Shown: piece by piece, positions 63,853 through 64,000 of the stretch
Position numbering within the stretch: position 1 is the first letter of the stretch
Layout: each line of letters opens with the position of its first letter
DNA from: Heliocidaris tuberculata
Taxonomy: Eukaryota > Echinodermata > Echinoidea > Camarodonta > Echinometridae
DNA: 64,000 nt
Assembly (NCBI GenBank): GCA_025618425.1
Contig: CM046832.1
Coordinates: forward strand, 24,686,559 to 24,750,558
Direction: 5' to 3'
Notes under the pieces: model-generated
Told to the model about the DNA's origin: nothing
The model's input: the letters and a program-made list of their open reading frames with translations, nothing else
The model's database searches: none
Made by a program: the position numbers and the translations under genes

Positions 63853-64000
63853 CTTGGTAAATGTTGCTTCACGAGGTGAACAAAACAAGTGAATTAGCTC
63901 GAAAACTAATTAGCTCGAAAACCTATGTCCATTTTGATGTCCTGTTTCCAACCTCATTAATATGCAAATTTCATTACTGTTGGGCAATAAAAGAAAAGAA

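Overview
The window is animal nuclear DNA: large multi-exon genes with GT-AG introns, AT-rich noncoding sequence, many short microsatellites and many non-autonomous DNA transposons. A linker-histone-like N-terminus at the right edge resembles sea urchin H1. Together with frequent TACATGTA-like words, this makes a sea urchin or close echinoderm the best guess. That is inference, and the species cannot be fixed. I saw no bacterial, plasmid or phage features, and no rRNA or tRNA gene.

Left third (203-26874, minus strand): 32 consecutive exons of a very long gene read as CFAP54, a central-pair protein of motile cilia. The start codon is at 26874 and the gene runs off the left edge. The joined exons stay in one open frame of 1572 codons. 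Its introns hold a striking inverted minisatellite (8938-9406), a 2.1 kb TIR element (15792-17876) and a short TIR element abutting it (17875-18077).

Centre: a divergent intergenic region of about 2.2 kb (26875-29157) separates CFAP54 from PUS7L (29158-36144, plus strand). PUS7L is a TruD-family tRNA/mRNA pseudouridine synthase gene with seven coding exons. Its introns hold a LINE remnant, a tRNA-derived SINE and a tandem duplication. The last exon carries a long low-complexity insertion.

BRK1/HSPC300 (43048-47993, minus strand) follows. It encodes the smallest subunit of the WAVE actin-regulatory complex in three exons. Its first intron is packed with inverted-repeat elements, including an 840 bp near-palindrome.

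Right third (about 48000-63770): I see no convincing gene. It contains a LINE 3' end with a probable target-site duplication inside an older tandem repeat, and a TTTAAACAAC-rich TIR element that carries a captured ATG-containing exon in inverted duplicate. It also holds a 1.1 kb TIR element, a hAT-like element with a perfect 8 bp target-site duplication (62434-63232), and the H1-like fragment at 63770-63852.

The three confident genes serve unrelated pathways (cilium, RNA modification, actin). The notable biology is the repertoire of TIR and foldback elements, several of which contain internal palindromes and one of which appears to have captured host coding sequence.
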